64,000 nt of DNA from an uncultured Flavobacteriaceae bacterium (GTDB taxonomy: Bacteria > Bacteroidota > Bacteroidia > Flavobacteriales > Flavobacteriaceae): NCBI GenBank assembly GCA_947488435.1, contig CANKZG010000001.1, positions 2,162,308-2,226,307 of the forward strand, in the 5' to 3' direction. This document shows, piece by piece, positions 51,855-60,727 of this stretch (positions within the stretch are counted from its first letter, which is position 1; each line of letters begins with the position of its first letter). The notes below the pieces were generated by a model. That model saw only the letters and a list, made by a program, of their open reading frames with translations, was not told the origin of the DNA and did not search any database. A program made the position numbers and the translations under genes.

Positions 51855-53749
51855 GTTTGAAAATTACTATGATGGTACAACTACGAAAATCTTTTGTATA
51901 TCAATTTTGTGTTTTGTTATGTATAAGCATGAACATCAGTGCTTATTCACAGAAACACCTTCCACTGAATTGGGAAAATATTTTTACTAAAAATTATGGT
52001 GCACGACAAGCTGTACTTTCTCCTGATGGCACCAAAATTGCAATTATTGCGCGAACGGAAACGCAAAGCGGAATATTTTTGAAGGAATTGAACAGTACTA
52101 AAGCACCTGAGTTTTGGGTTTCAGGAGGATCTGTAGCTTGGTTTTCGGATAACCAGAAAATTGTTTTTTCAAGTAAAGGAGATTTATGGACTATTGGAGT
52201 TGGCGAAAGCATGCCTAAACGATTAACATCAGACAATAAAGATGAACGAGCTCCGAAGCCTTCACCTGATGGAAATTATATTGCTTTTTACAGTGGTCGA
52301 TCGGGGTATCAAGATATTTGGTTGATACCATCGGATGGTTCTCAACCAGCTAGTCAACTAACAAAAAAAGCAATGGAATTGGATGATTATCGCTTTGCAC
52401 CTTCCTGGTCCCCAGACAGTAAAAAAATTGCATATTATTCCTTTAAGAGAAATTATTGGGAAGATGATATTTGGGTAGTTGATGTTAGTACGGGAGAAGA
52501 AAAACAAGTGTCTAAAAATTTGATGGCAATGTCAACTCCGGTTTGGTCACCAGATGGAAGTAAGATAGCACTTTTTGCAAATGCCAAAGATGAATATTGG
52601 TATGAAGATCTTTCGTATATCTATATTATAGATCCAATAAAAGGAACTGATGAAAAATTAAAAATGCAAGTTCACGCTACAGATTTACTATTTAATCATA
52701 CCGTGAGTTGGTCTGGGGATGGGAAGGAAATATTTTTTCCATATCAGGAACGATCAGAAGTGGAACTTTGGCGCGTAGCATCCAAGGGAGGTGTGGCAAC
52801 TCGCGTAACCAATATGGGAGGTACCTTTTTTAATTACCATAGCACGGCAAATGGGGATGCTTTTACTTTTGTGCGGTCTACTTCAACAAGAGGGAATGAT
52901 GTGGATTATATTAAGGCTAGTGGAGGAACACCTAAGCGTATTTCCTATTTTGCTACAAATTGGGAAGGAGTATCAGAACCAGAAGAAATCAGTTATCGCA
53001 GCTGGGATGGTCTTTACATTCAAGGTTTTGTGTATTATCCGCCAAACTTTGACCCTCAAAAAAAATACCCTTCACTGGTACATGTACATGGAGGAGGTAC
53101 CAATACGTATTACAGGAGATTAAGCTTGAATGAGCAATACATGGCTCAAAAAGGGTATGTTGTGATCGCCGTTAATTACCGCGGAGGTTCTGGTTTTGGG
53201 AGACCCTTCCAAAATTTAAGTATTAATGACTGGGGTAATGGCCAGGCTATAGATGCGGCCGAAGCAGCTAGCTTTATTCGAAAACAAAGTTGGTCTAACA
53301 ATAAAGTAGGTATTTATGGTTACAGTTATGGAGGAATTACGTCCATGGCAGCCATTACCAGAGTTCCTAATGCCTTTGATGCTGCTGTACCCATGGCAGG
53401 AATTTATGATTTTGGTGATGCATATACCAATGCCGATCGCATTGGAAAGATATTTACAAAAACTGGTCACGGAGGATCTCCGGAGGAACGTCCCGAAGTT
53501 TATGCTGTTAGCAATGCATTATCGAGAATAGAAAATGTACAAACACCCATACTAATTATGCATGGAGAAGCGGATGTTCGTGCCCCCTTTCGGCAATACG
53601 AATTGGCTATAAAAATTTTAAAAGAAAAAGGGAAGGTTTTTGAACATAAATCATATCCTAATGAACCACACGGTTTTCGAAACCCGCAAAACCGCGTAGA
53701 TATGTATACCCGATTAGAAGGATGGTTTAAAAAATGGTTGCAGGATTAG
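51851..53749 (+). CDS. Exported S9-family peptidase (prolyl oligopeptidase / acylaminoacyl peptidase type)
   Basis: 632 residues. N-terminal signal region (VYQFCVLLCISMNISAYSQ after a short basic start), beta-propeller of TolB-like repeats (LSPDGTKIAIIAR, WFSDNQKIVFSSKG, PSWSPDSKKIAYYS, PVWSPDGSKIALF) and a C-terminal alpha/beta hydrolase domain with catalytic Ser492 in GYSYGG, Asp575 in GEADVRAPF and His607 in NEPHGFR. Cleaves di- or oligopeptides in the periplasm. Last gene of the M19 - unknown - microprotein - SSS - S9 operon. Confidence 0.94.
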   Translation: MSLKITMMVQLRKSFVYQFCVLLCISMNISAYSQKHLPLNWENIFTKNYGARQAVLSPDGTKIAIIARTETQSGIFLKELNSTKAPEFWVSGGSVAWFSDNQKIVFSSKGDLWTIGVGESMPKRLTSDNKDERAPKPSPDGNYIAFYSGRSGYQDIWLIPSDGSQPASQLTKKAMELDDYRFAPSWSPDSKKIAYYSFKRNYWEDDIWVVDVSTGEEKQVSKNLMAMSTPVWSPDGSKIALFANAKDEYWYEDLSYIYIIDPIKGTDEKLKMQVHATDLLFNHTVSWSGDGKEIFFPYQERSEVELWRVASKGGVATRVTNMGGTFFNYHSTANGDAFTFVRSTSTRGNDVDYIKASGGTPKRISYFATNWEGVSEPEEISYRSWDGLYIQGFVYYPPNFDPQKKYPSLVHVHGGGTNTYYRRLSLNEQYMAQKGYVVIAVNYRGGSGFGRPFQNLSINDWGNGQAIDAAEAASFIRKQSWSNNKVGIYGYSYGGITSMAAITRVPNAFDAAVPMAGIYDFGDAYTNADRIGKIFTKTGHGGSPEERPEVYAVSNALSRIENVQTPILIMHGEADVRAPFRQYELAIKILKEKGKVFEHKSYPNEPHGFRNPQNRVDMYTRLEGWFKKWLQD

Positions 53750-53791
53750 GTTATAGTGGTTTAACAGAAACCCACAAAGCTACTTTAATTA

Positions 53792-54019
53792 TTATTTAGA
53801 GAACTCTTGTAAAATACTTTGCGCTCTATTAAAATCGTTCTCCTTAATTTTAAGTTGCACACTATTTAATGTGCCACCGCCAAAACCAGCTAATCTACCT
53901 GAATTTAATGCGTTTTTTACAATACTCAATATGCCAGCTTCCTTCAAAAGATATTGAAGTCTAGTTACTAAAATTTCAGATCCTGTATATATGGTAGTAT
54001 AATTATTGTGTTCTTTCAT
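53792..54019 (-). CDS. DUF2007-type small protein
   Basis: 75 residues from the ATG at 54019. YTTIYTGSEILVTRLQYLLKEAGILSIVKNALNSGRL and VQLKIKENDFNRAQSILQEF match the DUF2007 'putative signal transducing' family: a ferredoxin-like fold of about 70 residues with a central glycine-rich loop (GFGGGT). An in-frame ATG further upstream (54073) would add 18 residues beyond the family's usual start. Cytosolic; role unknown. Divergent from mazG, with a start 109 bp away. Confidence 0.75.
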   Translation of the reverse strand: MKEHNNYTTIYTGSEILVTRLQYLLKEAGILSIVKNALNSGRLAGFGGGTLNSVQLKIKENDFNRAQSILQEFSK

Positions 54020-54105
54020 AATGTGATATTTTAATTTACAAAACAGGGAAATACCCATATTTATAAGATACAAAATTTTCTGCTATTTTTCAAGTATTCT
54101 CTTTG

Positions 54106-54113
54106 TATTTTTG
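54106..54113 (+). promoter_or_regulatory. -7 promoter element of mazG
   Basis: TATTTTTG, 14 bp before the mazG ATG, matches TAnnTTTG. No -33 TTTG at the expected distance. Confidence 0.48.
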
Positions 54114-54127
54114 CGCAAACCTTTATC

Positions 54128-54901
54128 ATGAATTCAAGAGCCAAACAACTAGAAGCCTTTGATCGTTTGCTGACAATTATGGATGAATTGCGAGCACAAT
54201 GTCCTTGGGATAAAAAACAAACCTTAGCGTCATTACGGCATTTAACCATTGAAGAAACATACGAGCTCGGCGATGCAATTTTGGATAATGATCTGGATGA
54301 AGTAAAAAAGGAGCTTGGAGATTTGTTATTGCATATTGTTTTTTACGCTAAAATAGGGTCTGAGACCGAGGATTTTGATATTGCCGATGTGGCTCATGAG
54401 ATTTGTGAAAAACTAATCAATAGACATCCTCATATTTATGGCGATATAACCGTAGCTGATGAGGAAGAGGTAAAACAGAATTGGGAGGCTATAAAACTAA
54501 AAGAGGGTAAGAAAAGCGTTTTAGAAGGCGTACCAAAAAGCCTTCCCGCTTTAGTAAAAGCGAGTCGCATTCAAGATAAAGTGGCTGGAGTTGGTTTTGA
54601 TTGGGAGAAACCCGAACAAGTTTGGGAAAAAGTACAAGAAGAGCTAACGGAATTGCAGGAAGCGGTGAACATGGGAAAAAAAGATGCTATAGAAGGGGAG
54701 TTAGGAGATGTTATTTTTTCAATGGTAAATTATGCTCGATTTTTAAATATAAATCCTGAAGATGCCCTGGAACGCACTAATAAAAAATTTATCTCGCGCT
54801 TTCAATATTTGGAAAGTAAGACCATAGCAAAAGGAAAACGCTTAGATCAAATGACCTTGGATGAAATGAATGTTTATTGGGAAGAAGCCAAACAGTTGTG
54901 A
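54128..54901 (+). CDS. mazG: Nucleoside triphosphate pyrophosphohydrolase MazG
   Basis: 257 residues with two MazG repeats: first LLTIMDELRAQCPWDKKQTLASLRHLTIEETYELGDAILDNDLDEVKKELGDLLLHIVFYAKI, second ELTELQEAVNMGKKDAIEGELGDVIFSMVNYARF; each has the ExxE-x12-ExxD metal motif. It hydrolyses NTPs to NMPs and, by family knowledge, lowers ppGpp pools and mutagenic nucleotides. Cytosolic. Single gene. Confidence 0.95.
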   Translation: MNSRAKQLEAFDRLLTIMDELRAQCPWDKKQTLASLRHLTIEETYELGDAILDNDLDEVKKELGDLLLHIVFYAKIGSETEDFDIADVAHEICEKLINRHPHIYGDITVADEEEVKQNWEAIKLKEGKKSVLEGVPKSLPALVKASRIQDKVAGVGFDWEKPEQVWEKVQEELTELQEAVNMGKKDAIEGELGDVIFSMVNYARFLNINPEDALERTNKKFISRFQYLESKTIAKGKRLDQMTLDEMNVYWEEAKQL

Positions 54902-54974
54902 TTTGAGCTAACCAAAAATACTGTTGAGCGTAAAAAAATCTTCATATCCCTGAATGGATGATATCTTGATACCA

Positions 54975-54982
54975 TATCTTTG
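54975..54982 (+). promoter_or_regulatory. -7 promoter element of the MATE gene
   Basis: TATCTTTG matches TAnnTTTG. A GTG at 54982 would overlap it, which supports the downstream GTG (55003) as the real start. Confidence 0.45.
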
Positions 54983-55002
54983 TGTCATCAAATAACCGCA
55001 TA

Positions 55003-56370
55003 GTGTTTAAGAAATACACTAAAGAATTCCAATATAATTTAAACCTTGCCTTTCCTGTGATCCTTGGGATGTTGGGGCATACTTTTGTTGCCTTTGCTGA
55101 TAATATTATGGTGGGACAATTAGGCACTGCAGAGCTAGCCGCAGTATCTCTAGGCAACAGTTTTGTTTTTATAGCGATGTCTTTAGGAATTGGGTTTTCC
55201 ACTGCAATAACTCCTTTAGTAGCAGAAGCAGATGGTGCGGGAAACGCAGCTAATGGAAAACGAGCGCTGAAACATGGATTGGTGTTATGCACAATACTAG
55301 GACTCACCTTATTTGGGATTATTCTTTTAAGTAAACCATTGATGTATCACATGGATCAGCCAAGAGAAGTAGTTACACTTGCGCTTCCTTATCTGGATTT
55401 GGTAGCCTTTTCGTTAGTACCTTTAGTTATGTTTCAAGCCTTTAAACAGTTCTCCGAAGGTTTGTCTGAAACAAAATACCCGATGTATGCTACGGTGTTG
55501 GCCAATGTTATTAATATTATTTTGAATTATTTATTGATTTTTGGATCCTTTGGATTTCCTAAATTAGGTATTATTGGAGCAGCGATTGGCACCTTGGTTT
55601 CGAGGGTAATTATGGTTTTGTTTATATGGATATTATTAAAAACAAAGAAAAAATTCAAACCCTATGTTACCGGTTTTAATTTTAAAAAAATAGAAAAGAA
55701 GGTGATGGAAAAAATCATTAACCTTGGTTTTCCATCGGCCTTACAAATGTTTTTTGAAGTCGCAATTTTTACGGCAGCAATATGGCTAAGCGGAGTATTA
55801 GGTAAAAACGCGCAGGCTGCAAATCAAATTGCTCTTAACCTATCTAGTATGACGTTTATGGTGGGTATGGGACTGAGTGTGGCGGCCATGGTGCGTGTTG
55901 GTAATCAAAAAGGATTAGGGAACTTTACAGAGTTAAGACGAATTGCCTTTTCCATTTTTGCACTAACTTTTTTATTAGAAATAATATTCGCTACAGGATT
56001 TCTCTTAGGGAAAAACTGGTTGCCTACGATTTATTTGGACGTAGATGATGTTGCCAATAAAGTTGACAATACGGAAGTGATTTTTCTTGCTGCAAAATTA
56101 TTATTGGTAGCCGCTTTTTTTCAGATATCAGATGGGATTCAGGTAGTGGTACTTGGAGCACTTCGGGGATTACAAGATGTAAAAGTCCCCACTTTTATCA
56201 CCTTTATTGCATATTGGGGGATAGGATTCCCAATAAGTTATTACTTAGGTTTGTATACTGAGTTTAAAAGTGTTGGAATTTGGCTTGGACTGCTAGCCGG
56301 TCTAACAGCATCGGCTATAATGTTGTATATTCGATTTCATTATTTAACAAAAAAACTGATCAATATCTAA
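55003..56370 (+). CDS. MATE-family efflux transporter
   Basis: 455 residues, 12 predicted membrane helices. Starts at GTG 55003 giving MFKKYTKEFQYNLNLAFP; an upstream GTG at 54982 overlaps the promoter. Typical MATE region LGHTFVAFADNIMVGQLGTAELAAVSLGNSF in helix 1 and the mirrored second half IINLGFPSALQMFFEVAIFTAAIWLSG...ANQIALNLSSMTFMVGMGLS. Exports drugs or metabolites in exchange for sodium or protons. Substrate not predictable. Confidence 0.93.
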   Translation: MFKKYTKEFQYNLNLAFPVILGMLGHTFVAFADNIMVGQLGTAELAAVSLGNSFVFIAMSLGIGFSTAITPLVAEADGAGNAANGKRALKHGLVLCTILGLTLFGIILLSKPLMYHMDQPREVVTLALPYLDLVAFSLVPLVMFQAFKQFSEGLSETKYPMYATVLANVINIILNYLLIFGSFGFPKLGIIGAAIGTLVSRVIMVLFIWILLKTKKKFKPYVTGFNFKKIEKKVMEKIINLGFPSALQMFFEVAIFTAAIWLSGVLGKNAQAANQIALNLSSMTFMVGMGLSVAAMVRVGNQKGLGNFTELRRIAFSIFALTFLLEIIFATGFLLGKNWLPTIYLDVDDVANKVDNTEVIFLAAKLLLVAAFFQISDGIQVVVLGALRGLQDVKVPTFITFIAYWGIGFPISYYLGLYTEFKSVGIWLGLLAGLTASAIMLYIRFHYLTKKLINI

Positions 56371-56409
56371 TTTTGTAACGCCTACCCTTGTAGGTGTACA
56401 ACAACCATT

Positions 56410-56637
56410 ATGGAATTACCAAAATTTTTATTGGGTGACAATACAGATCACCCAACTGCTATTTATATTATTCATACCCAATACCCAAGATTTGTTATTA
56501 ATCTGGAAAATGATGAGGTAGAATGGTTTGAAGATTTTACTCCCGAAGATCAAAAAGAATTAGAAACCGAAGCCGAAAATCTAGTTGCAGAAGCTACGGC
56601 ATTCTATGATAGAGAAGTATCTCGTTACGATGAATAA
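56410..56637 (+). CDS. Small acidic conserved protein of unknown function
   Basis: 75 residues, very acidic, no signal peptide. IYIIHTQYPRFVINLENDEVEWFEDFTPEDQKELETEAENLVAEATAFY looks like a short strand pair followed by two helices. Not recognised as a named family. It ends six bases before the PAP2 gene, so it is probably co-transcribed with it. Confidence 0.65.
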   Translation: MELPKFLLGDNTDHPTAIYIIHTQYPRFVINLENDEVEWFEDFTPEDQKELETEAENLVAEATAFYDREVSRYDE

Positions 56638-56643
56638 CTAGTT

Positions 56644-57213
56644 ATGTTGGAAACCTTAATTCAATATGATAAAGAGCTTTTTCTTTACCTCAATACTATG
56701 GGGAATAATTCTTGGGATGCTTTTTGGTTATTTATGACCAATAAATGGGGATCGATACCCGTATATATTATTCTACTATTCCTAGCCTACCGACAGTTAG
56801 GACTGCGAAAGTTAGGAGTATTATTAGTGGCTATAGCTTTGCTACTTACGGCAACAGATCAGTTGGCAAATTTTTTTAAAGATGGAATCGAACGATTACG
56901 CCCCTGTCATGATATTACAGTTAATGAACTTATGCGATTGGTAAAAAGCAATTGCGGAGGTAAATTCGGATATTTTTCTGCACATGCTGCAAACTCTTTT
57001 GGAGTAGCGTTTTTTTTTGTTCAAGTATTGAAATCTAAGTACCGTTTTTTTAGTGTATTACTACTACTGTGGGCAGCACTGTTCTCCTACAGTCGTATTT
57101 ATTTAGGTGTTCATTTTCCATTAGATACAGTAACCGGTATAGTAATTGGTAGTTTATTTGGGTGGTTATTTGCAAAGTTATTTATATTTGCGCTTCACAA
57201 ATACCGAATATGA
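56644..57213 (+). CDS. PAP2-family membrane phosphatase
   Basis: 189 residues, about five helices. Phosphatase motifs KDGIERLRP (K-x6-RP), SAHAANSFG (P-SGH equivalent) and SRIYLGVHFPLD (SR-x5-H-x3-D). Removes phosphate from lipid diphosphates such as undecaprenyl diphosphate, or from phosphatidate. Its stop overlaps the ATG of the GT39 gene (ATGA), so translation is coupled; this makes lipid-carrier recycling its likely job. Confidence 0.9.
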   Translation: MLETLIQYDKELFLYLNTMGNNSWDAFWLFMTNKWGSIPVYIILLFLAYRQLGLRKLGVLLVAIALLLTATDQLANFFKDGIERLRPCHDITVNELMRLVKSNCGGKFGYFSAHAANSFGVAFFFVQVLKSKYRFFSVLLLLWAALFSYSRIYLGVHFPLDTVTGIVIGSLFGWLFAKLFIFALHKYRI

Positions 57214-58868
57214 TCTCTAATTCCAGGTACTGGTTTTTACTATTTTTGATTATTCTGGTCTATATCGCTGGGATGTTTGTGACACTATTTGAGAATGATT
57301 CTGCACAATTTGCTGTAATGGCAATGCGTATGGTGCAAGAAAATGATTTCATAAACCTCTTTAAGGGTCCCGAAGAATATTTAGATAAGCCCCATTTACA
57401 TTATTGGCTGGCAGCACTTTCATTTAAGGTTTTTGGTTTACAAGACTGGGCGTATCGAATTCCAGGGATTTTAGCCACTTTACTAGGTGCATATAGCTGC
57501 TACGGTCTTGGTAATTTATTATATCATAAAAATATTGGAAAATTAGCGGCCCTCATTTTTATGACCGCTCAAACCATTGTTTTGAGTAATATTGATGTAC
57601 GCACAGATGCCGTATTAACAGGGTTTACAATTTTTGCCATTTGGCAACTTACCAAATACATAGAAACCAAATCGCTTACAGCCATTCTATTGGGAGCCTT
57701 TAGTGCCGGAATGGCATTTTCTACCAAAGGTCAAATTGCTATTGTTGTAGCAGGGTTACCGTTATTGTGTCATTTGGCATACACCAGAAAATGGCAACGT
57801 TTGTTCCATTGGAAAGTTTTAGTAGCTTTAATAGTGTTTGTGCTTGCAATTACGCCAATTTTATACGCGTATTATTTACAATTCGATCTTCATCCCGAAA
57901 AAGTGATCCGAGGTAGGTCTCATCGGAGTGGAATTTTCTTTATCCTATGGGAGCAGAGTTTTGAGCGATTGAGTGGGAAAGATATTGGTAAAAATAGTAG
58001 TGATTACTTCTTTTTCTTTCATACGTTTTTATGGGTATTTTTACCATGGACGGTAGCAGGAATAATGGCCTATTGGTGTAGAGCTAAAAGTTTGATAAAA
58101 TTAAAATTTAGGTTCAATCCTAAATACGAATTTTTAACCTTAGGCGGTATCACCTTAATTTTTATATTAATTAGTTTCGCTCAGTTTAAGTTGCCTCATT
58201 ATTTGAATATCGTTATTCCCTTGTTTGCTATTTTATCCGCTTCTTATTTATATAGTTTGTTCCAATTTGCCAAACAAAAAGTTACGCGATTTTTACTAGG
58301 TGTACAATATTTCATTTTAGGGTTAGTTTATATAGCCTGTGTACTAATTTGTTTTTATGTATTTAAACTAGATCATACCATCTATTATATTGTCTTGGGA
58401 GGCCTACTCCTGCTGATAATATACTTCTGTTTAAAGCGAGAAGAGTACTCTATGCGTATCATTACTTTGGCGGTATATAGTGCCTTATTATTAAACGGAG
58501 TATTAAATTTACACTTTTATCCCAGCCTTCTAGAATACCAGGGCGGCTCGGCAATGGCCGAATTAGTTGAAGAATATGATATTCCTACAAATAAGATATA
58601 CAAGATATCCGAACGGCACACTTGGGCATTAGATTTCTATAACCAGCAACCGGTGCAAATCTCTTCTTTTGCTGATTTATCCGAAATGCAGGATATATGG
58701 ATTTATGCAACAGATGAAGAACTTGGACGGCTTATGGAAAATGGTTTCGATTGGGATCGACAATATACAGTAGATCAATTTCGGATTACACGTTTACAAG
58801 GGCGATTTTTAAACCCTGCTGATCGAAGAAAGGTATTAAATAGCATGCATTTAGTGCACATTTATTAG
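57210..58868 (+). CDS. GT39-type (ArnT/PMT-like) membrane glycosyltransferase
   Basis: 552 residues, multi-spanning. Start MISNSRYW at 57210 overlaps the PAP2 stop. The first periplasmic loop contains ENDSAQFAVMAMRMVQE and DKPHLHYWLAALSFKVFG, the acidic and basic pattern of ArnT/PMT-type enzymes that use polyprenyl-phosphate sugars. About 11 helices and a C-terminal periplasmic domain (after 475) with YKISERHTWALDFYNQQPVQIS. Transfers a sugar from a lipid carrier onto lipid A, protein or another glycan. Confidence 0.88.
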   Translation: MISNSRYWFLLFLIILVYIAGMFVTLFENDSAQFAVMAMRMVQENDFINLFKGPEEYLDKPHLHYWLAALSFKVFGLQDWAYRIPGILATLLGAYSCYGLGNLLYHKNIGKLAALIFMTAQTIVLSNIDVRTDAVLTGFTIFAIWQLTKYIETKSLTAILLGAFSAGMAFSTKGQIAIVVAGLPLLCHLAYTRKWQRLFHWKVLVALIVFVLAITPILYAYYLQFDLHPEKVIRGRSHRSGIFFILWEQSFERLSGKDIGKNSSDYFFFFHTFLWVFLPWTVAGIMAYWCRAKSLIKLKFRFNPKYEFLTLGGITLIFILISFAQFKLPHYLNIVIPLFAILSASYLYSLFQFAKQKVTRFLLGVQYFILGLVYIACVLICFYVFKLDHTIYYIVLGGLLLLIIYFCLKREEYSMRIITLAVYSALLLNGVLNLHFYPSLLEYQGGSAMAELVEEYDIPTNKIYKISERHTWALDFYNQQPVQISSFADLSEMQDIWIYATDEELGRLMENGFDWDRQYTVDQFRITRLQGRFLNPADRRKVLNSMHLVHIY

Positions 58869-58870
58869 TT

Positions 58871-59737
58871 TTATAAAATTTTTAGAACAGGTTTCTTTAG
58901 GTGATAGATTAGCCCTATTAATGAAATAATGGCTGTGCATAAAAAAAACAACATACTTACACTAATAGAGGTGTTTTGATTTAGGGCTAACCAGGTAGCT
59001 CCGTAATAAAAAGTAACTTCTCGACTACCTATTCCACCTAAGGTTAACGGAAGAACAGCTACAATGGAAGAAAGTAAAAAAATAAACAAATAGCCCGAGA
59101 TATTATCGGTAACTCCAAAGCCTGCCAACAAGAAATAAATACAAACTAACTGTGTTAACTGCACAAATGCAGAGTACACCAATGATTTAAAAAATATGGG
59201 CAACACAAAACCAAAAAACCTTTTCTGAAGGAGCCAGAAAACAAGAATACTTGTAGGTATGGCAAGCCCGAATAAGAAACGATAGGTTTCAAAACCCTTT
59301 TGCGGTAACCATAAGGCTATACTACAGGCATATATGAACAGCAACAATAGGCCACTAAGACGATCTAGTACCAATATCGAAACAACTTTCTTAGTGCCTG
59401 TTGCAAATTTATTTTGAATTAAATACCCTTTATAAGCATCTCCGCCAATACCCCCAGGAAGAAATAAATTATAGAACATTCCTAGTAAGTAAAGTTGTAG
59501 GTTGCTTTTATGCGTAAGCCTTACATTCAACAAATGAAAATATAGGTTTAACCGATAAGCTGCAATAAATTTCGATAGTGTAAAAAACAGAAGCGCAACT
59601 ACTAAAAATAGGGGATTGATTTGGACAATTACCGCACCCAAATCTTCAAGATTTAGCTTGGTAAAAATAAAGTATAGCAGCACCGCACTGAATAAAATTT
59701 TTAATACGGTGAATAATTTTTTATGTTTTTGTGCCAC
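58871..59737 (-). CDS. Flippase-like (LPG synthase TM / AglD) membrane protein
   Basis: 288 residues with about seven helices; the family (UPF0104/LPG_synthase_TM) includes the hydrophobic part of MprF and AglD. Seen: VQINPLFLVVALLFFTLSKFIAAYRLNLYF, FNLFLPGGIGGDAYKGYLIQ, KVVSILVLDRLSGLLLL and LPLTLGGIGSREVTFY. Suggested role: flipping or presenting a lipid-linked sugar. It overlaps the 3' end of the DPM-like gene upstream by 17 bp, so the two are coupled, and it converges on the GT39 gene with a 2-bp spacer. Confidence 0.88.
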   Translation of the reverse strand: MAQKHKKLFTVLKILFSAVLLYFIFTKLNLEDLGAVIVQINPLFLVVALLFFTLSKFIAAYRLNLYFHLLNVRLTHKSNLQLYLLGMFYNLFLPGGIGGDAYKGYLIQNKFATGTKKVVSILVLDRLSGLLLLFIYACSIALWLPQKGFETYRFLFGLAIPTSILVFWLLQKRFFGFVLPIFFKSLVYSAFVQLTQLVCIYFLLAGFGVTDNISGYLFIFLLSSIVAVLPLTLGGIGSREVTFYYGATWLALNQNTSISVSMLFFLCTAIISLIGLIYHLKKPVLKIL

Positions 59738-60680
59738 CTACAGCGATATTTTTAATTCTATAGGGACGTTTATTCTGAGATTCATAATAAGTCCGTATAA
59801 GTAATTCCATTACTATTCCGATTGTAAATAATTGAATTCCAGCTAAAATAAACATCAAACCAAAAATAAGTAACGGGCGGGTTCCGATATCTTCTCCAAG
59901 CGCAAACTTTACCACAAGCAGGTAAAAGTTAATTAAAACTCCCACTAGAATAAGTAGAACCCCAAAAATTCCAAAAAGATGTATAGGGCGTTGAAAATAT
60001 TTACGAATAAAAAGTAGCAACATCATATCTGCAACTACCTTAAAAACACGTTCTAAACCATATTTAGATACTCCTGCATTTCTTGCATGATGTTTTACAG
60101 GTACTTGTTTTATTTGTGCACCTTCTAAATGTGCTAAAAGCGTAATAAAACGATGCATTTCTCCATAAAGATTAAGCTCTTTAGCAATATCTTTACTAAA
60201 GACCTTCAGTGCACAACCATTGTCCTTTATATCTAATTTTGTAACCCGTCTTACCATAAAATTGGCAATCTTGGAGGGTATTTTTTTTACTAGAGAATCT
60301 TTACGTTTTTGGCGAATTCCTGTAACTACATCAAATTCTCCCTCTAGCGCATATGCCAACATTTGGGGGATATCGCTAGGATCATTTTGTAAGTCCCCAT
60401 CCATGGTAATGATATAATCTCCTGCTGCGTAGTCAATTCCAGCAGCCAGGGCTAAACTTTGACCATAGTTCTTTTTTAAAGCGATTAAATGTACTTTATC
60501 ATCCTTCATCGAATTAACTACCTTTCGCGTACCATCTTGAGAAAAGTCGTCGATATAGATGATTTGATAGTTGTACCCTACTAAGCTCTCATGTATTTTT
60601 TGCGTAAGTAATACTACATTTTCTTTTTCATTATATAATGGTATTACAATAGAAAGTAGCGCTTCGGTAAGAACAGGCAT
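59721..60680 (-). CDS. Dolichol-phosphate-mannose-synthase-like GT2 glycosyltransferase
   Basis: 319 residues. GT2 domain: LSIVIPLYNEKENVVLL, YQIIYIDDFSQDGT, ALKKNYGQSLALAAGIDYAAGDYIITMDGDLQNDP (D-x-D); then ARNAGVSKYG and two membrane helices (about 235-262 and 268-292). Such enzymes load a sugar from a nucleotide donor onto undecaprenyl phosphate at the cytosolic face. It is the first gene of a two-gene unit with the flippase-like protein, providing donor for the GT39 enzyme next door. Confidence 0.93.
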   Translation of the reverse strand: MPVLTEALLSIVIPLYNEKENVVLLTQKIHESLVGYNYQIIYIDDFSQDGTRKVVNSMKDDKVHLIALKKNYGQSLALAAGIDYAAGDYIITMDGDLQNDPSDIPQMLAYALEGEFDVVTGIRQKRKDSLVKKIPSKIANFMVRRVTKLDIKDNGCALKVFSKDIAKELNLYGEMHRFITLLAHLEGAQIKQVPVKHHARNAGVSKYGLERVFKVVADMMLLLFIRKYFQRPIHLFGIFGVLLILVGVLINFYLLVVKFALGEDIGTRPLLIFGLMFILAGIQLFTIGIVMELLIRTYYESQNKRPYRIKNIAVGGTKT

Positions 60681-60727
60681 AGTGTTGGAATTGATTTGGC
60701 AAATTTAGGGTTTTTATGGGAGTCTTT

